Assembly: GCA_015501585.1 (NCBI GenBank)
Contig: JADNRY010000378.1
Span: forward strand, 1-59,064
DNA: 59,064 nucleotides
Reading direction: 5' to 3'
Origin: Rhodocollybia butyracea
Lineage: Eukaryota; Basidiomycota; Agaricomycetes; Agaricales; Omphalotaceae
Part shown: positions 9,547 to 19,343 of the stretch, in pieces
Layout: each line of letters starts with the position of its first letter
How positions within the stretch are numbered: the first letter of the stretch is position 1
Made by a program: the position numbers and the translations under genes
Notes under the pieces: generated by a model
Database searches by the model: none
What the model was told of the DNA's origin: nothing
What the model saw: the letters and a program-made list of their open reading frames with translations, nothing else

Positions 9547-9576
9547 TTGATAATCTAACAAAAACAAAACATACAG
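9411..9576 (+). other. candidate spliceosomal intron joining integrase and RT frames
   Basis: GTATGT at 9411, a CTAAC branch-like word at about 9554, and CATACAG ending at 9576. Removal gives GA+T then ATG, an in-frame junction from the integrase frame to the RT frame, within the normally variable linker. At 166 nt it is longer than the 51-53-nt introns seen in the mariner genes, which is a reason for caution. Confidence 0.5.
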
Positions 9577-9577
9577 T

Positions 9578-11464
9578 ATGGATGCAGACAATGATATCCT
9601 AATGGAAGATGCAACCACGCTGCGACGTTCAAACCGAACAAGGCAACTACCAGCGCGATACCGTATCAATGCACTCACCGAATTCACGGATAACCGGGGG
9701 GAATGCAACCAAACCTTACTGGATATCCTGAATTCTCCAGACGATTCTCCAGATGCTGAAGTCGAGGTCGAATGCAATATCAACGACTTGCAACCTCTCA
9801 CTCAATCTTTCATCTCAGCTGAAACCACATTCGTAGGCGCAGCTCTCCATGATCCAATTGATAACCAGAATGAAAAGGATCCCGCATCTATCCAACATGC
9901 AAAATCTTCCATATACTGGTCCTACTGGTTAGCAGCTATCTACGAAGAGCTAGAATCACTAAAAGCGAAGGACGTATATGAAGAAGTTGAAGAGTTACCT
10001 CCAGGTCGGAAGGCAGTGGGCTGTAAATGGGTTCTGCGGATCAAGAGAGATCGCGACGGACTCATTTCCAGATTCAAAGCACGTTTAGTGGCAAAAGGCT
10101 TCACACAAATTCCCGGCCAAGATTATAATTACACCTTTGCTCCTGTTGCTCGATGGGAATCAATCCGTACTCTCCTTACGCTTGCCGCGGAACAAGATAT
10201 GGAACTTCGACAGATAGACGTGAAAACAGCGTATCTAAATGGTCCCCTTGAAGAAGAAATATACATGCACCAACCATCCGCCACTGGTTCTCGTTATTGG
10301 CGATTACGAAAAGGACTGTACGGCTTGAAGCAGTCGGGACGTCAGTGGTATCTCGAGTTGAACAAGAGATTAAACTCCATTGGTTTCAATCGGACGGAAT
10401 CAGACTGGAGCTTGTATATCCGAACAGAAGGTTCACAACGATCCATCTTGACCACAAGCGTTGACGACATGCTCGTTGGTTCCTCAGACACTTCAGAATC
10501 TGAGGCTGTTGTAGTCGCTCTCAATTCGCTATTCGATATCACCGACAATGGCGAACCCACTTACCACTTAGGCTGTAGTATCCACCGAGACAGGCAAAAC
10601 CGAACAATAAAACTCGACCAAGGTGCCTACACTTTATCCATCCTACGTGACTTTGGATTCGAGAACTGTAATCCAGTTTCTACACCGATGGTTCCAGGTG
10701 CACGACTATTCGCATCCGAAAACCCTCTAACACCGGAAGAACAAGATAGAGTTGCTCTATTTCCTTACACGGCTGTAGTTGGAAAATCCATGTATCTTTC
10801 AACGTGTTCACGCCCAGACATTGCCTACACTGTCCGTGAACTCGCTCGATTCATGGCCTCTTATGGCCCCGAACATATCGCAGCAGCTAAACATCTACTT
10901 CGTTACCTCAAAGGGACTATCTTTTATGGGATTTGGCTAGGACGGAAAAGATTACTCTACCCACTCTTTCGCGCACTATCCGACTCAGATTGGGGAATGG
11001 GAGATGAGAGAAAATCTGTATCAGGATTCCTCATCACGATGAACGGGTCGCCGCTATCATGGAGCTCCAAACAACAATCGGTTATCGCTCTATCGTCCTG
11101 CGAAGCCGAGTACCTTGCCACTACTCATTGTGCCAGAGATGTGCTCTGGTTTCGTAACCTGTTCGCCGAATTGGGTTACCCTCAGGATTTACCCACGTCA
11201 ATTTTTTGTGACAACCAGGGAACTATCGCTTGCACTCATGACCCGCATGCTCATAGCAAAATGAAACATATCGCTATTCGAGAACACTTCATACGTGATT
11301 GCATCGTAAAACGCCTCATCGACGTAATCTATGTTTCCAACAAAGAAAACATCGCAGATATATTCACAAAACCACTCCACCGAGTTCTTCACGCGCAATG
11401 GGTGAAGATGTTGGGCCTCGACGCCAGTCAAGGGGGGGTGTTAGACGCTGACCTGGCGCCTTAG
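9578..11464 (+). CDS. copia-1 reverse transcriptase-RNase H
   Basis: A 628-codon ORF with its own ATG at 9578. RT motifs: RFKARLVAKGF, FAPVARWESIR, KTAYLNGPLEEEIYM, YGLKQSGRQWY, and the catalytic SVDDM (usually YVDDM/YVDDI; here Ser replaces Tyr). RNase H motifs: SDSDWG, SSCEAEY and DNQGTIA. The C-terminal ADIFTKPL box is typical. The ORF runs 26 bp into the 3' LTR. It converts genomic RNA into cDNA in the particle. It could be translated after splicing (9411-9576) or by reinitiation at ATG 9578. Confidence 0.95.
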   Translation: MDADNDILMEDATTLRRSNRTRQLPARYRINALTEFTDNRGECNQTLLDILNSPDDSPDAEVEVECNINDLQPLTQSFISAETTFVGAALHDPIDNQNEKDPASIQHAKSSIYWSYWLAAIYEELESLKAKDVYEEVEELPPGRKAVGCKWVLRIKRDRDGLISRFKARLVAKGFTQIPGQDYNYTFAPVARWESIRTLLTLAAEQDMELRQIDVKTAYLNGPLEEEIYMHQPSATGSRYWRLRKGLYGLKQSGRQWYLELNKRLNSIGFNRTESDWSLYIRTEGSQRSILTTSVDDMLVGSSDTSESEAVVVALNSLFDITDNGEPTYHLGCSIHRDRQNRTIKLDQGAYTLSILRDFGFENCNPVSTPMVPGARLFASENPLTPEEQDRVALFPYTAVVGKSMYLSTCSRPDIAYTVRELARFMASYGPEHIAAAKHLLRYLKGTIFYGIWLGRKRLLYPLFRALSDSDWGMGDERKSVSGFLITMNGSPLSWSSKQQSVIALSSCEAEYLATTHCARDVLWFRNLFAELGYPQDLPTSIFCDNQGTIACTHDPHAHSKMKHIAIREHFIRDCIVKRLIDVIYVSNKENIADIFTKPLHRVLHAQWVKMLGLDASQGGVLDADLAP

Positions 11465-11650
11465 ACCATTTATTATCTTATCTCGATTATCCTACTTACC
11501 GAATTTGGTTCGGAGAGGAACCCCTATCGATTCTCTCTCCGAACCAGGTCAGACATATTTATCCTCAGTTATATTTTGTACTTATATCGATTCTCTCTCC
11601 GAACCAGATCTGAAATAGTATCTTATCTTAAAAGCCCACTGTGTTTAAGA
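11439..11650 (+). repeat. 3' LTR of copia-1
   Basis: 212 bp, identical by eye to 6296-6507. It is preceded by the purine-rich tract aagggggggtg and followed by the GATAT duplication at 11651-11655. Confidence 0.97.
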
Positions 11651-11655
11651 GATAT

Positions 11656-12393
11656 CAGAGTCAAATATCCCAAGGGAAGGTGCCCTGAGCATCCGGAAGT
11701 ACATTGCTTCCAGCATCCTGCGCGCGGGCATTTTGACTTAGATGACAACCGTGTAAAGGTCTTTGCATTGGCAGTGGTCAGTACCCAGGTCTATTTTTAT
11801 TCTCGTAAACCAGTCTAATGCATAGATTTCAATTCTAGTACAAGAAAGAAGTCAGTGCCGATTTGACAGAGATCCCACTTACGAGCAACCACTTCAAACA
11901 AAACCAGACCATTGGATATTACAGATCACAGCGAGGATGGGAAAATGTGTCGCATGACCCGCGTCCATCCAACACTCCGTCTACAGCTCCCGCGGTACCT
12001 ACTCCGCAAGTACTGCCGCCTCCTGCACTGACTGGGACCCCTTATGCATATGGTTATCCTCTGCCACCACCTGGTCCATTTCATCTGCATTACTATCCAT
12101 ATACACCACCGCCACCACTGCCACCAGGCTTTGCACCTCCAGCAACTTATGAGGCCACCTCTTCATGGAGATGTGCAAGCCCTCCAGTTGAACCCTGTGA
12201 TTTGAAGGAGTGGTGCGAACATATGGGTCTTGACGAGATGATCTACAATGGGCTTGTAAAGTTGCATTTTCAAGTTGGTGATAGTCTAAATGGTATGCCT
12301 GATACAGAGTGGCAGAATGCTGGATTAACGTGGCTACAGTGGAAACAAGTTTTGAGTGCATACAATAATTACAAGCGTCAGATACCAAAGTAG
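11656..12393 (+). pseudogene. mariner cargo gene, 3' part: SAM-like C-terminal domain
   Basis: Continues the exon broken by copia-1 (RVKYPKGRCPEHPEVHC...). A 48-nt intron at about 11791-11838 (GTCTAT...TTCTAG) follows. The last exon runs to the TAG at 12391-12393. It has a Pro-rich linker rich in PPPP runs, then about 65 residues (DLKEWCEHMGLD to LSAYNNYKRQ) with the length and hydrophobic spacing of a SAM-type helical domain; that family call is tentative. The stop is 26 bp from the convergent transposase stop. With the 5' part this would be an AT-hook/SAM-like protein, so a DNA-binding or chromatin role is plausible but unproven. Confidence 0.6.
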
Positions 12394-12419
12394 TTGGGAA
12401 CATGATAGATTACTATTGA

Positions 12420-13487
12420 CTATGATATATATCCACTGTCATTGAACCATCCTCTTGCCTTCTTGGGAGTGACCGCACCAGCACCAGCCTCCAACAGAGT
12501 GATATCTGGGAATTCTGAGTCTTCAAACTCTCGCCAGTTCCGCCGTAGATATGCTTTTACTATACAACAGTAAACACATACTTGCTCATGAAAAAAGAGT
12601 TGATGTACCACAGCTAAAACTCTCTTCGATTGGATTGAAGTCGGGTGAATAAGGTGGAAGGAATACAAGAAGAGAGCCCGAAGCTTCCACAGCAAGTCGC
12701 AATGCTTCACTTTTATGGGTATTACAGTTGTCAAGTATCAAAACACTACATGGCTGTGGCCATGGATTCATTTTGGGTAACTGCATTGTTCAATGAGTAA
12801 AATTGACGATAGGAAAGACTGGTAATTATGCACAACATTATTCAAGACAAAGTCATAAAACTCTATGCTGTCAACTGAGTCGGGGACAACATGAAGTGCA
12901 ATATAGCCATCAAGTGTCACAGCGGGCAAAATACTACAGCGTTCACCGCGGCTATGATTCACAAACATCTCTGGTGTTTGTCCAGAGAGTGCACATCCGA
13001 ATCATCGAGCAAGTGTACGGCCATCTTTGCTTGATTCGTCCAAAAAAACCATCTGGTTGGCCAAAAATGTAGTCAGCACATAGTCCATCCAACGAGTCCT
13101 CAGCATCTTGTCACGCTGCCTTGCATGCTGCCTCATCACCTTCCTATTAAGCCCAAAGTCCTTGAGATTATTGCAGAGTGCACCCAATGATATGGGCTTG
13201 TCATGAAATATAGCAAGCCATTCAGTGATTTCATCCAGATAAAGGGAAGGATCTTCTTTGTAGAGTTCATGAATTTTGTGCATGATTGAAGATGTAAGGA
13301 TTCAACGCCTTCCTCGAACAGGATACCGAGGCATAACATGGCCTTTCATCTCGTAGTTATCCTGCCAACGATCAATGCTTTTTGCTGAAACACCCAATGC
13401 TTCCACAACTGCTGTGATGTCCCAACCGTCTTCAAGCAATTGTAGTCCACGTTGCTTGATGTCATCGCTAATGTGATGGTAAACCAT
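12420..13487 (-). pseudogene. Tc1/mariner DD34E transposase, two nonsense codons
   Basis: Start ATG at 13487. An N-terminal helix-turn-helix (DDIKQRGLQLLEDGWDITAV) is followed by an RGRR linker. Catalytic residues: Asp in VFLDESSKDG, Asp in VLILDNCNTH, and Glu in SPDFNPIEE, with 34 residues between the second Asp and the Glu. Two introns restore the frame: 12781-12833 (53 nt) and 12560-12611 (52 nt). The spliced length is 963 nt, or 320 residues, normal for the family. Two TGA codons interrupt it (about 13299-13301, and within LAR-stop-FG near 13000). Both fall where Arg (CGA) is expected, so each is one C-to-T change. Its only plausible role is mobilising this element family, and this copy is inactive. 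Confidence 0.9.
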
Positions 13488-13529
13488 GGCATAGCAGCGA
13501 CGGAATATGGAGAAAGAGAGCCAGAAAGA

Positions 13530-13615
13530 ATTTTATTTATTTTTTGTATTTTACAGATTTTATGAATTAATTTTGGCCTTTTTGGCCCGTGGGACAAGAA
13601 TTTCCGAAACGTCTG
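13530..13615 (-). repeat. right terminal inverted repeat of the mariner element
   Basis: Reverse complement starts CAGACGTTTCGG. It ends immediately before TA at 13616-13617, where the PTP pseudogene resumes. Confidence 0.9.
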
Positions 13616-13617
13616 TA

Positions 13618-14010
13618 TCGTTTCCTGAACTTTTCCTGCCCGTTTTGCATTGAGATTGAGATAGCTTTGCTGTTGCCAGTGCCTTTGACAAGAAACGCGT
13701 CCTATCATAGGGAATTACGTCCGTGTAGCAATTTCGTTGTATATTTTCATGCAACAATCCAGAAAGAATAGAGTAATAGTTCAAAAAGTCGGACTTGAGG
13801 TAAATGACTGGAGATGCTGGCTGCCGTGGATTTTACTACGCCGGTTTCTTTGGCTGCATTGTGAGCTGATTTGGTGTATTCTGCTTGAAACTTGATGTGA
13901 GCATTTTTGCGCTCAGCTAGGGCTTTGAGAGCTTGAGTTGTGTAGGCAGCTTGAAGCTATGCAGTCACATGAGCTATGCTGTATATGCCGCACGGGACAC
14001 CAGAGCGGAG
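13618..14010 (-). pseudogene. protein tyrosine phosphatase pseudogene, N-terminal part (unit A)
   Basis: Resumes the PTP similarity interrupted at 4602. It encodes a degenerate NYYSILSGLLHENIQRN and VIPYDRTR region corresponding to 48.54-48.75 kb of the intact gene, then increasingly frameshifted N-terminal sequence. Together with 3800-4602 it shows that the mariner inserted into an already duplicated PTP copy. Confidence 0.8.
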
Positions 14011-15800
14011 ATGAGGCTAAGAAGTTTTGCCCTTGCTTTTCTCCTTCAAATTAGAAGTGGCAGGGATAGCAGGGGCTTCAGAGATGGTACCCGAGCCAGC
14101 AGCATCAGATTCTTTACCAATTGCAGCAAGAGTGGAAGATGTCGGGGACTGTTGGGGACCATTCAGATGGTTTATCAGGCTTTCCGGAGTCAGCTGGAGG
14201 ATTCGAAAGAGTTGAGCCATCTTTGTTGATAGGTGCAAGGGTGGAGAAATGATTTCTGGAGCAACGGGATGTCATTGTCCACACCACCACCACCACCACC
14301 ACCACTACTGCTAGCAATAGAAGACAAGACCTCCCAGGAGACAGTATTAGACATGGGCAAGAACAGCTGCAGAACTCCAAGGTTGAAGAGCCAACAGTTG
14401 AGTTTTCTGATAAAGCTCAATTATACATGTACAGGAGACCACTGTATAGACAGTTTTTGCACGGTAGACTCATAGACTATCTATGAGATTCATTAGCACA
14501 TGCAAAATTACCTAGGTATACACACACCTAGTGATGTTTCTCCTCCGGTTTCTGATGACTACCGAGATATACATTATCCGCAAGGACATACACTGTAAAA
14601 GCAACGTTGGCTATTCCAAATCCAGGTTAGTTTTAGGATAGGTTTATTAAAACAGAGTGCAAGGGATGGTTGTTCTTGGGAAGACGGACGATTTTCTTCT
14701 TAAGGCATTGAGCTTGGGCCAACAATCTCTATATAGAGGTGGGTTTGACATCCTGGATGTGATAAGCGTAACTTAAGGAATTATGCAGAGCAGAGGAATA
14801 GCAGAGCAGTTTCTGCAGCCCAGGACTTGCCGTCACCGTGCAACTATCACAGCAACCTCCACGTCAAGCCACCGATTCAACAGCTCTATGAGCCCCTCAA
14901 CAAGAAATGAGCGCTCAGTACTCAAGTATTCCAGCTCAAGCTCAAGTGCGTGGCCAAACCTATCCTGAGAGCCGTGATTCTCGTGATGCTTGTTACAATT
15001 ATCCTACCGCAGACCTCCTTCCCCGCCTCCTTGTGATTACTATGTCTATGTATCCTCCTCCTAGAGAAAGGGACCGCCTTGTATCCTCTACTTCCGCTGC
15101 TGTGTGCCGTAGTAGTAGGCGCTACATTGAAACAGCTTATCATACATAGGAAACACTAAAATGATGGGTATCCCTCACTGATGTGTCTGTAGCGTCCTGT
15201 ACACCTCGTATCATATGTATGCTCGGCTACTCTATCTGTATAGATCTGTACCCATATGTATCAGTATAAAAGATCTGTATCAGTGGCACTAGACTACACA
15301 GAGTTCTTCCAATTGATATACCTCAGGGTGGCAAGTTGTACAATCTGTGCAACACTTACACTGGGCAAGGAGAGCAAAGAATTTCCCAGCACTGAGGTCA
15401 ATTGGATTTTTTATGTACTTTGTAACTAATTTTCTCATGATCCTGCCAGCATGCAAGTCAATGAGCAATGTCTTTGCGCTCTGGTTCATGGATGCCACTA
15501 ACTTACGGCTAATGGCGGAAAGGACATGTCAGATGGCCGGCAGCCAGTGTCTGCCCTAAATTAAAAATTGCAAAATGATCATGCCATCATTTTAATTTTT
15601 TTTCAACTTTGTTTGTTCATTCTCCACTCATCGCTGGGTGCTCCCAAGGCTTTCTCGCTGTTGTCTTCAAACTTTTTACAAGTCGCTTTGGTTGCTCTTG
15701 GCCTCAAGGTTTCTTACAGCGAAAGCACTCAAGTTGTAACTTCATCTCACTGCTCTGCTTGACCTATCCTTGATTTTTCCTGCTTTGTGGACATGGACAC
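14011..15800. other. gene-poor interval with a (CCA)n microsatellite
   Basis: A trinucleotide CAC repeat spans about 14281-14305. Overlapping minus-strand ORFs near 14017-14420 are Ser/Gly-rich and unrecognised. Sequence at 14.92-15.15 kb (gtactcaag..., ccgcctccttgtgattactatg) recurs near 43.85-44.05 kb, so part belongs to the duplicated unit. A small minus-strand Cys-rich ORF (15289-15498) has no recognisable family. No RNA gene is seen. Confidence 0.4.
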
Positions 15801-16535
15801 TAGGGTTTGAAGGTCCAATCCAATTCAGTTTATTACCAAAAATCCAATGAATCATGAATTGGACCAGTCCATAAAATACCTAAATCTGTATGAATCATAG
15901 ACCTGCACTGATTGCACTGGTGCACTGGTCCAATTCATCATGGTTCATGCAGTTTAAATCAGTGCAAATTTAAACTGGTGCAGACTGGTTTAAACTGATT
16001 TAAACTGTACATGCATGATATGTAATGAGTGAAACAACATAAGAAACTATTATAAAACATTCAAGTATCTATGCTCCAGGCTGCTTTACACTGCTCTGTT
16101 GCCATTCAGAAATGCTTTCCAGGTTTGGCAGTCATTGGTTGCCTGTTAAAACAGACCATGGGTAGTGCGTTGTATCAGGACTGGCTCTCAGACTTGTTGC
16201 ATGGCACTGTTTCACAGGTTATGAGTAGTCTTTCCAGGCCCAGCTTTGTATTAGGTTTTATTTTTTGAGACCATTAGAAAATATAAATTTTATGGATAAA
16301 AGTTGAAGAAAATATACTCATTTATCTAAATTATATTTGCTATGTGGCTGTGCTGGTTTAGACCGGTTTAAACTGATTCTCTGCAGTTCACTTTTTTTCT
16401 GAGATTTTGATGAACCATGAATTGGACCAGGTTTAAACCATGGACCGGTCCATCCATCATCAGTTCATTTTGTGGTTCAGTTCAGTGCAATTCATTGGTT
16501 TTACACAGTTCATTGAATTGGACCTTCAAACCCTA
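15801..16535. mobile_element. hAT MITE (TIR TAGGGTTTGAAGG)
   Basis: A 735-bp non-coding element. The left end TAGGGTTTGAAGGTCCAATC mirrors the right end (...gaccttcaaaccc ta). A perfect 8-bp duplication ATGGACAC flanks it (15793-15800 and 16536-16543), which is diagnostic of hAT. Internally it repeats ggaccag, gtttaaact and caattca words in both orientations, likely subterminal transposase sites. The short ORF inside (16071-16268) is not transposase-like. Confidence 0.9.
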
Positions 16536-17951
16536 ATGGACACTCTCAAGATGATGTGAATAGGCCAACAAACCTGGAAACACATTGTTATGGTCCACAG
16601 TGGAATCTGCTCAACAAGATCTGTCATGTAGCAATAGTGCGTTGAAAGGCACGGGTGTCGAAAAGGCTGATATGGTAAGTTTTGTTCTTTTTTCTTTGTT
16701 GTGAATTTCATTGAACCGTTATCAGCCGCAACTGTTCTCCTCATATGCGCGTGTATTGTGCAAATTGTGGGACATACTACATGACTTTTCTGTAGCGTTG
16801 CTTTCAAATTCCCACTTTTTCTCAGCGTTTGCTACAAGGTATGTGGTTGACTATCTTTCGCTTTACTCTATCTAATGTCTCAATAGTACGTCTACTTAGT
16901 ACTTCCCTTTCTTCATCTGTTTGTCAGATGGGCTCGTTACTCATTACCTATACTATCTTTTTGTTTCGCTACATTTTTTACTTGAATTATTGTAGTATGT
17001 AGCTACTTTAATGAATCACTTATCTTGCTTTCCTTTGTTGAACCTGAGGTGTTTTAATTGTATAATAAGCTAGAGCTGACTAGTACTGGCTGAAAGGAGC
17101 ACTACAAAGCGCTATGGAGAGATACAGTAGCTGTACAGTACTGATACAATGCCCTTAGTGAGGGTATACAGACAATACAGACAATATGGAGTGATACAGT
17201 ATAATACATACATAGGGACATGTGTACAGGTATACAATTGATACGTATGATGCAAACATAATCATATAACTGTCATTTTTTCCTGATGTAGCTCTCCACC
17301 ATCTCTCCCTATGCTGCCTACAATTGTTATGATCACCATGACCATGATTGAAAATATTCTCGTGCCTCTATTTCCCTCCTGTGATGGTTGGAAGACCTTG
17401 GATGCCTCCCAAGTATCACGAAGATCCCCCTCCAATCCTTTCTAGACTGTCATCTGAGTGACTATGATTACTATGGCCATGCTAACTCCTCCTTGCTATG
17501 CAGACTACCCTGCTTGTGTTGCCCTTGTTCCTCAAAGTGAAGTTTGTGTTCATCCCACTAAGATTCCAGTAGGCATTCTGCAATTCCCCCTCTTTGTTTG
17601 CCGTATTACTAAAAACCCTTCAGGTCCCAATGGAAGCTATGCAAGCACTCCTCCTGAGCCTTCTCCGGGCTAGCAGGCAGCAGAGCTTTACAGAAGACCA
17701 TAATCCTAGTCTTCATCTTCAAAAAATTGTGAAGCATCATAGCACCTCCATTGTCATCCTGGGATAGATTTGGTGATTTCAACCACTTTGCGAAGTTCAT
17801 CTGCCTGTCTTAAGAATTGCATCACCAGTAAAAAGCCAAGGGAGTGATCAAAGGGTCTCAAGTCATGCTAAAACATATTTCAGACTTGGCGTGGCTATCG
17901 CAGTAGTCGTCTGGAGGAAAAAGAGGGAACAGTACTTATTGTCATTGAAGT
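16536..17951. other. interval without recognised genes
   Basis: A/T-rich sequence with several gatacag/tgtacag words around 17.1-17.25 kb. Short fragments resemble the spacer at 44.0 kb (ccaccatctcccta). ORFs are short and overlap on both strands. Nothing is assigned. Confidence 0.4.
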
Positions 17952-18034
17952 GACCACTGCAGGACTCAAACCTGCAACCTTTTGGTACCATTCAGCAATT
18001 GAAGCCAAACGCACTACCATTGCGCCAGGTAGCC
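17952..18034 (-). pseudogene. tRNA pseudogene, paralogue of the tRNA at 87-169
   Basis: The same 83-nt structure with four substitutions, each turning a CpG into TpG or CpA. They hit the acceptor stem, the T-loop (TTCGAGT to TTTGAGT), the anticodon (TCG to TCA) and the D-stem. TCA would read UGA, so this copy is taken as dead. A T5 run lies downstream on the minus strand. Confidence 0.85.
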
Positions 18035-18090
18035 CTGCTTATCTGGAGGGGACAGTTGTCCCAATCAGATGCATAATGCACAATTGTTGA

Positions 18091-18656
18091 TAGAGATGTC
18101 CATGAGTCCGGATCCAAGTACTTGCGGCCTAAAAGGCCTGACTTGTGACCCGTGGTTGACTCGTGGGAAATGGGTCACTGACTCGCAAGTATTAGCAGGT
18201 ACTTGTGATTCATCTAATAAACAAGTGTTACAGAAGTATTTACCATTCCTTACTTGCATAAATTGATTGTACAGTATATAATGCTAACAAAACCATGTAC
18301 TTAACTTGTTTACAACAATTTCATACTATGTTATGAAGTAAATATGTACTCACATCTAAGTTTTGAGCTGTCTACAACCTAATATCTGTGTGCCAGCACT
18401 CAACAACTTATATAGTACTAAGTATGATATTATTGACCAATGTAAGTTGTAATTATTACTCAGTTGCACTGAAAATACATGTATACTATGCCTTGCACAA
18501 GTCACAAGTACTTGCAAGTACTTGCAAAGTCTCAGCAACCTTGACTTGTGACCCATGGGAAACGGGTCTTGGGATCCGCGAGTCACATACTTGCGAGTTT
18601 TCCCACAGATCTTACCTGCAAGTACTTGTTGAGACTTGGACTTGTGGACATCTCTA
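18091..18656. mobile_element. hAT MITE (TIR TAGAGATGTCCA)
   Basis: A 566-bp non-coding element. Ends are TAGAGATGTCCATGAGTCC and, reverse-complemented, TAGAGATGTCCACAAGTCC. The 8-bp duplication ATTGTTGA (18083-18090, 18657-18664) is perfect. The unit A paralogue at about 210-220 lacks the insert. Many acttgcaagtacttg-like subterminal words are present. It carries no transposase. Confidence 0.92.
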
Positions 18657-18881
18657 ATTGTTGACTTTGGTGGCAGAAAAGCTAATAAGTATCATGAAGG
18701 CATAGAGGTGCAACTTTGGGTTATTGCATTGCAATTGACAAGGGCTAAGCTCAGATGAATAATGTCACTGATGACTGTTGGCTGGGACTGGCCAACTTCA
18801 CCGTTCTCGATCGCCCTGGCATGCTGTTCTATCTCATGTATCATGTATGTAGAATTGTTAGATGGTGGGATTTGTCGGTTG
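18657..18881. other. tRNA flank, unit B
   Basis: Continues the paralogy with about 220-375 (ttctcgatcgccc, gttagatggtgg) up to the copia-3 insertion point. No gene is seen. Confidence 0.5.
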
Positions 18882-18909
18882 TGTAGACAAGATAAAACTC
18901 AGTTGAACA

Positions 18910-19332
18910 TGTGGCGTTCGTAGACACGGCGACACAAAGTTGCTACTTAGGATAGACAACTATGAGTTTCCAAATGACAAAGTTAGTATTGTGAGGTAAA
19001 TAGTTATACAAGAGCGAACCTATGAGTTTCCAAATGACAAAGAGGTCAAGATGGAGACTCATGTCAATACTACCTAACTATTTATACAGTTTCGAGGAGG
19101 TACGAGAATGAATCCGTAACGAGAGTGGCCTGAGAGTTTGAGTCTGTAAATAGGGATGACATGGGAGAACGAGCCTATAAATAAAGTATTTCAATATAAA
19201 GAGAACAGCTTGTGATATTATCCGGCTATATTAGTAAGGTAGAGTGAGTAATAACTCCGTGCGAGTTCCGATGATATCGTTACTGAGTGATCATCATATG
19301 TCATCAGATGAAAAGAAATGAAGTTGGTGACA
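18910..19332 (-). repeat. 3' LTR of the gypsy element
   Basis: Read on plus: TGTGGCGTTCG...GGTGACA, 423 bp. It includes two copies of tatgagtttccaaatgacaaag about 75 bp apart. It is nearly identical to 26250-26664. Confidence 0.95.
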
Positions 19333-19343
19333 TTACCCCTTTC

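Larger units (their letters stand above)
6296..11650 (+). mobile_element. Ty1/copia LTR retrotransposon copia-1 (young, near-intact)
   Basis: A 5,355-bp element with two 212-bp LTRs (6296-6507, 11439-11650) that are identical by eye, and TSD GATAT. The domain order gag, protease, integrase, RT, RNase H is diagnostic of Ty1/copia. A primer-binding site follows the 5' LTR and a polypurine tract (aagggggggtg) precedes the 3' LTR. All catalytic motifs are present and there are no random stops, so this is likely a recent and possibly active copy. The coding region is in three frame blocks, which a -1 slippery heptamer and a candidate intron would join. It lies in an exon of the mariner cargo gene. 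Confidence 0.97.
4605..13615 (-). mobile_element. Tc1/mariner element carrying a second (cargo) gene, host to copia-1
   Basis: The element is bounded by TA duplications (4603-4604 and 13616-13617) inside the PTP pseudogene; the intact PTP at 48.5 kb shows the uninterrupted site. The inverted repeats begin CAGACGTTTCGGAAATTCTT and stay nearly identical for about 85 bp. Without the nested copia-1 and its 5-bp duplication it is about 3.65 kb. It contains a DD34E transposase on the minus strand at the right, and a convergent multi-exon gene (4739-12393) on the plus strand filling the rest. The two stop codons are only 26 bp apart. Orientation is given by the transposase. Most Tc1/mariner elements carry only the transposase, so the second gene is unusual. 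Confidence 0.9.
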
